DNA of 64,000 bases, from assembly GCA_021816865.1 (NCBI GenBank), contig JAKAWX010000001.1, positions 316,739 to 380,738 on the forward strand, given 5' to 3'. The notes under the pieces are model-generated. The model was not told the DNA's origin. It saw nothing but the letters and a program-made list of their open reading frames with translations, and made no database searches. Shown here piece after piece: positions 59,221 to 64,000 of this stretch; within the stretch, counting starts at the first letter, position 1; the number at the start of each line of letters is the position of its first letter. The DNA comes from Thermoplasmata archaeon. GTDB lineage: Archaea; Thermoplasmatota; Thermoplasmata; Lutacidiplasmatales; UBA184. Both the position numbers and the translations under genes were made by a program.

Positions 59221-60771
59221 CTACAGCGGAATGTTCCCGTGCTTGCGTCCGGGGCGGTCGTCGCGCTTGGAGGAGAGGACCTTGAGCCCCGCGACGAGGC
59301 GCGCGCGCGTCTCGGCCGGGTCGATCACGTCGTCGACATAGCCCCGCGCCGCGGCGAGGTACGGGTTGAGGAACTCCCCCCGGTACTCGTCGATCAGCCG
59401 CGCGCGCAGACGGTCGCGCTCGGGGCCTGCGGCCCGATCGAGGTCGCGACGGAAGAGGATGTTGACGGCCCCCTCGGCGCCCATCACGGCGATCTCGGCG
59501 GTCGGCCAGGCGAGATTCAGGTCTCCGCCGAGGTGCTTCGAGCACATGACGTCGTAGGCCCCTCCGTACGCCTTGCGCAGGATCACGGTGAGCATCGGCA
59601 CCGTCGCCTCCGCGTACGCGTAGAGGAGCTTCGCCCCGTGCCGGATGATCCCGCCGTGCTCCTGGGTCGTGCCGGGGAGGAACCCGGGGACGTCGACGAG
59701 CGTGACGAGCGGCACGTTGAACGCGTCGCAGAACCGAACGAACCGGGCCCCCTTCGTCGAGGCGTTGATGTCGAGCGTACCGGCGAGCGACGCCGGGTTG
59801 TTCGCGACGACCCCGACCGGCTGGCCCGCGAGGCGCGCGAACCCGACGACGAGGTTCGTCGCCCAGTCCCGCTGGACCTCGAGGAACGACGCGGGGTCGA
59901 CGATCCGGTCGATCACCGCGTGAACGTCGTACGGTACGTTCGCGTCCTGGGGGACGATCCGGGCGAGCTCGGCCGCCGCCCCTTCCGGCGGGGGGACGGC
60001 CGCCGCGACCGGCGGCTCCTCGAGGTTGTTGAGCGGCAGGTAGCCGAGCAGCCGACGGGCGAGCGCGATCGCCTCGCGGTCGTTCGCGGTCGTGAAGTGC
60101 GAGACGCCGCTCAGGGCGGCGTGCGCGTCGGCGCCGCCGAGCGCCTCCATCGTCACGTCCTCGCCCGTGACCGCGCGCACGACGTCGGGGCCGGTGATGA
60201 ACATCTGGCCGGTCCCCCGCGCCATGACGACGAAATCGGTGATCGCCGGCGAGTAGACCGCGCCGCCCGCGCACGGCCCGAGGACGAGCGAGAGCTGGGG
60301 GACGACCCCCGACAGTAGGACGTTGCGGAAGAACACCTCCCCGTACCCGCCGAGGCTCATCACCCCCTCCTGGATGCGCGCGCCGCCCGAGTCGTCGAGC
60401 CCGACGATCGGCACCCCGGCCTTGCGGGCGGTTTCCATGACCTTGACGATCTTCATCGCGTGCGCCTCCCCGAGCGCGCCGCCGAAGACCGTCGCGTCCT
60501 GGGCGAAGCCGCAGACGGGGCGACCGTCGACCTCCCCCCAGCCCGTGACGACCCCGTCGCCCGGCACGCGCCGCTCGTCGAGGCCGAACTTGTCGACGCG
60601 GTGCGTGACGAGGGCGTCGACCTCGGTGAAGGTCCCCGCGTCGAAGAACGTCTCGAGCCGCTCGCGCGCCGAGAGCTTCCCGGCGGCCCGGTGCTTCTCC
60701 GTCCGGTCGGCGCCGCCGCCTTCCCGCGCCCGCTTCTTGAGGACCGCCCACCGGTCGTACGCGTCCGTCAT
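59221..60771 (-). CDS. Acyl-CoA carboxyltransferase (methylmalonyl/propionyl-CoA, 12S / PccB type)
   Basis: This carboxyltransferase uses acyl-CoA and biotin, most likely propionyl-CoA/methylmalonyl-CoA. The 516-residue crotonase-fold protein begins with KHRAAGKLSARERLETFFDAGTF (two parts) and FGLDERRVPGDGVVTG. The acyl-CoA and biotin oxyanion sites are GLDDSGGARIQEGV and LGPCAGGAVYSPA in the N half, and DVPGFLPGTTQEHGG and AYGGAYDVM in the C half. The IL[R/K]KAYGGAY segment and the C-terminal KHGNIPL are typical of PccB/MmdA. Its start overlaps the birA stop (ATGA). No biotin carboxylase is in the cluster, which favours transcarboxylase or decarboxylase use over an ATP-dependent carboxylase. 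Confidence 0.9.
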   Translation of the reverse strand: MTDAYDRWAVLKKRAREGGGADRTEKHRAAGKLSARERLETFFDAGTFTEVDALVTHRVDKFGLDERRVPGDGVVTGWGEVDGRPVCGFAQDATVFGGALGEAHAMKIVKVMETARKAGVPIVGLDDSGGARIQEGVMSLGGYGEVFFRNVLLSGVVPQLSLVLGPCAGGAVYSPAITDFVVMARGTGQMFITGPDVVRAVTGEDVTMEALGGADAHAALSGVSHFTTANDREAIALARRLLGYLPLNNLEEPPVAAAVPPPEGAAAELARIVPQDANVPYDVHAVIDRIVDPASFLEVQRDWATNLVVGFARLAGQPVGVVANNPASLAGTLDINASTKGARFVRFCDAFNVPLVTLVDVPGFLPGTTQEHGGIIRHGAKLLYAYAEATVPMLTVILRKAYGGAYDVMCSKHLGGDLNLAWPTAEIAVMGAEGAVNILFRRDLDRAAGPERDRLRARLIDEYRGEFLNPYLAAARGYVDDVIDPAETRARLVAGLKVLSSKRDDRPGRKHGNIPL

Positions 60772-61508
60772 GCCGACCCCTCGACGCGAAGGTCACCGGC
60801 TCTTATCGCCACCCGGTCCCCGTCCCGGTCGACGAGCAGCTCGCCTTCGTCGCCGAGCGCCGCGATCGTACCGGCCGGGCGCCCGTCGAGCACCGCCCGG
60901 CGCCCGACGCCGTACAGGTAGGCCCGGGTCAGCGCGCGGACCCGCTCGACCCCGTCCGCCTCTCCGAGGGACCGCACGGTCCCGACCGCGGCCGCGACCG
61001 CGAGCTCCTCGACGTCGTCCAGCGAGGGAGGCGGACCCGGCCGGTGCGCGAGCGCGGCGGCGCCGTACCCGGACGCGGACGGCCACCCGTCGGGCGCGGT
61101 CGTGACGTTCACCCCGACCCCCACGACGACGGCGAACCCATCGCGCGGGGACGGGACCCGGTCGACCAGGACCCCCGCGAGCTTGCGGGGAGCAGGACCG
61201 ACGTCGGTCGCGAGCACGTCGTTCGGCCACTTCACGGCCAGGCGGCGACCGTACGTCCGGCCGAGGCCGTCCGCCAGGTAGGCCCCCACGCCGAGCGGCA
61301 GGAGGGTGGGGTGTTCGGCAGGCGAGGCGAGCACGATCGAGAGGTACAGCCCGCCGGCCGGGGACGCCCAGCGATGGTCGAGGCGACCGCGACCGCGGGT
61401 CTGGCGACGGGCGACGACCCGGGTGCCGTCCGGCGCGCCCGCCCGGGCGAGTTCGAGCGCGCGGTCCTGGGTGGACGCGATCTCCTCGTGAAACTCCCGG
61501 GGGCCCAC
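60768..61508 (-). CDS. birA: Biotin--[biotin carboxyl carrier protein] ligase
   Basis: This enzyme attaches biotin to the carrier encoded in the same operon. The 246-residue protein has the catalytic domain only, without the bacterial DNA-binding domain. REFHEEIASTQDRALELA, the ATP/biotin loop QTRGRGRLDHRWASPAGGLYLS, KWPNDVL and KLAGVLVDR are all canonical, followed by a VVVGVGVNV strand and a small C-terminal SH3-like domain. GTG 61508 is chosen: a CTTAAT box at 61545-61550 lies ~39 nt upstream and the conserved domain starts within ten residues. In-frame sequence further upstream to 61937 is not protein-like for the family. First gene of the birA-12S-5S-BCCP run. Confidence 0.9.
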   Translation of the reverse strand: MGPREFHEEIASTQDRALELARAGAPDGTRVVARRQTRGRGRLDHRWASPAGGLYLSIVLASPAEHPTLLPLGVGAYLADGLGRTYGRRLAVKWPNDVLATDVGPAPRKLAGVLVDRVPSPRDGFAVVVGVGVNVTTAPDGWPSASGYGAAALAHRPGPPPSLDDVEELAVAAAVGTVRSLGEADGVERVRALTRAYLYGVGRRAVLDGRPAGTIAALGDEGELLVDRDGDRVAIRAGDLRVEGSA

Positions 61509-61604
61509 CGACCCGCCTCCGTGCCCGGCCGAGCGCCGACGGGCCTTAATCGTTTGGTCGGAGTCCCGGGCTCGCCGCGCGGCCGGGCCCGCGACCCGCA
61601 CGCG

Positions 61605-61610
61605 TATATT
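61605..61610 (+). promoter_or_regulatory. TATA box of the SCP2-like gene
   Basis: TATATT is centred 26 nt upstream of GTG 61633, predicting transcription from the start codon itself. It shares a 124-nt divergent gap with the birA promoter. Confidence 0.6.
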
Positions 61611-61632
61611 CCCCACCTTTCTGCGCCCCGGC

Positions 61633-61989
61633 GTGAGCTGCATCGAGGGCCTGTTGCGCGGGACCGGTAGCGACCTCGAGCCGCGGATCCGCGACCAGCT
61701 GCGCGGCTTCTTCGGGTCGATGGTCCGGCAGTACCTTCCCCAGACGTGGGTCTTCCGGACCGAGCAGGAGACCGTATCGCTGCGGGTCGACGCCACGGGG
61801 GCCGTGACGGTGAGCGCGGGAGCGCTCGCCCCGGCGGACGTCACCGTCGAGGTCGGACACGACCGCTTGCGCGCCGCCCTCGCGACCCGCTCGCGCGGGG
61901 GGATCCCGCCGGGGCCGCTCACGGTCACCCCCCACACCGCGAAGGGGAAGGCCGCGTTCGGCTACCTGAGGGACCGCATCGGCCTCTAG
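61633..61989 (+). CDS. Small SCP2-like / unknown protein
   Basis: This 118-residue protein is probably alpha/beta. A helix-rich start (IRDQLRGFFGSMVRQYL) is followed by three strands with WVFRTEQETVSLRVD and GAVTVSAG, then ADVTVEVGHDRLRAAL and a final AKGKAAFGYLRDRIGL helix. The strand-strand then small helical pocket resembles a sterol-carrier SCP2 domain, but the similarity is by eye and weak. GTG 61633 is fixed by the TATA box 26 nt upstream, so the mRNA would be leaderless. The gene converges on ribH. Confidence 0.55.
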   Translation: MSCIEGLLRGTGSDLEPRIRDQLRGFFGSMVRQYLPQTWVFRTEQETVSLRVDATGAVTVSAGALAPADVTVEVGHDRLRAALATRSRGGIPPGPLTVTPHTAKGKAAFGYLRDRIGL

Positions 61990-62006
61990 CCCGCCCGCAC
62001 CCTGCT

Positions 62007-62447
62007 CTAGGCGAGCTCGCGCAGGCGGCGGACCATCTTCACGACCGAGCGGACCGCGTGCCCCGCGTTCTCGATGCGGTCCTGCGCCTGGAGGCGGGTC
62101 TCGCCGGGCCCCGAGATCCCGAGCCCGAGCGGCTTGCCGTACTCGACGGCAAGGTCCGTGAGCTTGCGGGTCGCCTGGTTCATTACGACCTCGTCGTGCT
62201 GGGTCTCCCCCTCGATGACCGCGCCGAGCGCGACGACCGCGTCGACGTCGGTCCTCTCGAACAGCACCTTGACCGCGAGCGGCATGTCGTAGACCCCCGG
62301 GGTCTTGACGATCGGGCCGAGCGTCGCCCCGAGGAACCCGACCTCTTCCTTCGCGCGTTCGACCATGATCATCGTCACGTCGTAGTTGTACTCGCTCGCG
62401 ACGATCGCCACGCGGATCCCGTCTCCTCCGTTCGTTCGTTTCGGCAT
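62007..62447 (-). CDS. ribH: 6,7-dimethyl-8-ribityllumazine synthase
   Basis: RibH condenses 5-amino-6-ribitylamino-uracil with 3,4-dihydroxy-2-butanone 4-phosphate. The 146-residue protein has VAIVASEYNYDVTMIMVERA, GVYDMPLAVKVLF, the catalytic region VVALGAVIEGETQHDEVV and FGISGPGET-type LGLGISGPGETRLQAQDR, all typical. The archaeal protein assembles into a hollow shell or smaller oligomer depending on species. It is the fourth and last gene of ribB-ribL-ribC-ribH, starting 26 nt after the ribC stop. Confidence 0.95.
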   Translation of the reverse strand: MPKRTNGGDGIRVAIVASEYNYDVTMIMVERAKEEVGFLGATLGPIVKTPGVYDMPLAVKVLFERTDVDAVVALGAVIEGETQHDEVVMNQATRKLTDLAVEYGKPLGLGISGPGETRLQAQDRIENAGHAVRSVVKMVRRLRELA

Positions 62448-62473
62448 CTCTTACCTCGGAAGGGGTTCTCCGC

Positions 62474-64000
<1,527 letters not shown>

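Overview
The window looks like one contiguous stretch of a very GC-rich archaeal chromosome (composition judged by eye, not computed). Archaeal hallmarks are TFB, SRP54, PurP, archaeal 4-phosphopantoate--beta-alanine ligase, primase large subunit PriL, exosome Csl4, RtcB, Pth2, an ATP-dependent DNA ligase, archaeal RibC/RibL and an intron-containing tRNA-Leu. A Bat-type HTH regulator, ribulose-phosphate 3-epimerase, sedolisin proteases and cell-surface 'ETGLPSGTxW' repeats suggest a high-GC Thermoplasmatota lineage. That placement is inference. I see no CRISPR array, insertion sequence or integrase.

Layout. 1-9.5 kb: CoA biosynthesis, a GAF methionine-sulfoxide reductase, an ABC-2 exporter, purP, an Fe-S PD-(D/E)XK nuclease, a TFB with an aberrant B-reader region, a Bat-type regulator and a crotonase. 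9.7-16.8 kb: a tight plus-strand operon carrying a complete upper benzoyl-CoA pathway: bamA/oah, ATP-dependent benzoyl-CoA reductase bcrB-A-D-C, dch and had. Its convergent neighbour is a TrmB-PLD-V4R-like regulator that could sense aromatics. 18-25 kb (minus strand): methylmalonyl-CoA mutase large subunit, epimerase, enolase, ribosomal protein S2, then pheST. 25-41.6 kb: a membrane-anchored sedolisin, a GltD/NfnB-like flavoprotein, SRP54, a DUF1616-like protein, Pth2, and a five-gene oligopeptide ABC importer whose binding protein has six beta repeats and a membrane anchor. 41.6-49.9 kb: rpe, DNA ligase, PRC-barrel protein, tRNA-Leu, an RNA methyltransferase, csl4, glyA, an AK6-like kinase, a CDP-alcohol phosphatidyltransferase and priL. 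49.9-57 kb: a site-2 protease, a 1299-residue sedolisin with PKD-like domains, and rtcB. 57-61.5 kb: birA plus 12S-, 5S- and 1.3S-like subunits resembling methylmalonyl-CoA:pyruvate transcarboxylase. 62-64 kb: riboflavin/FAD operon ribB-ribL-ribC-ribH, with ribB running off the end.

How it fits together. The two secreted sedolisins and the oligopeptide importer suggest growth on protein. The benzoyl-CoA operon would dearomatise benzoyl-CoA and open the ring to 3-hydroxypimelyl-CoA, using ATP and reduced ferredoxin. The biotin-dependent cluster with mce and mcm would interconvert propionyl-CoA, methylmalonyl-CoA and succinyl-CoA. Pieces these pathways need but that are not in the window: benzoate-CoA ligase, the BCR ferredoxin, biotin carboxylase and the B12-binding mutase subunit.

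Regulation. Many genes have a TTAA/TATA box about 25-35 nt upstream of an ATG or GTG, implying leaderless or nearly leaderless transcripts. In two places the box overlaps the TAA stop of the preceding gene. Operon-internal genes instead show ATGA/GTGA overlaps or Shine-Dalgarno sequences.
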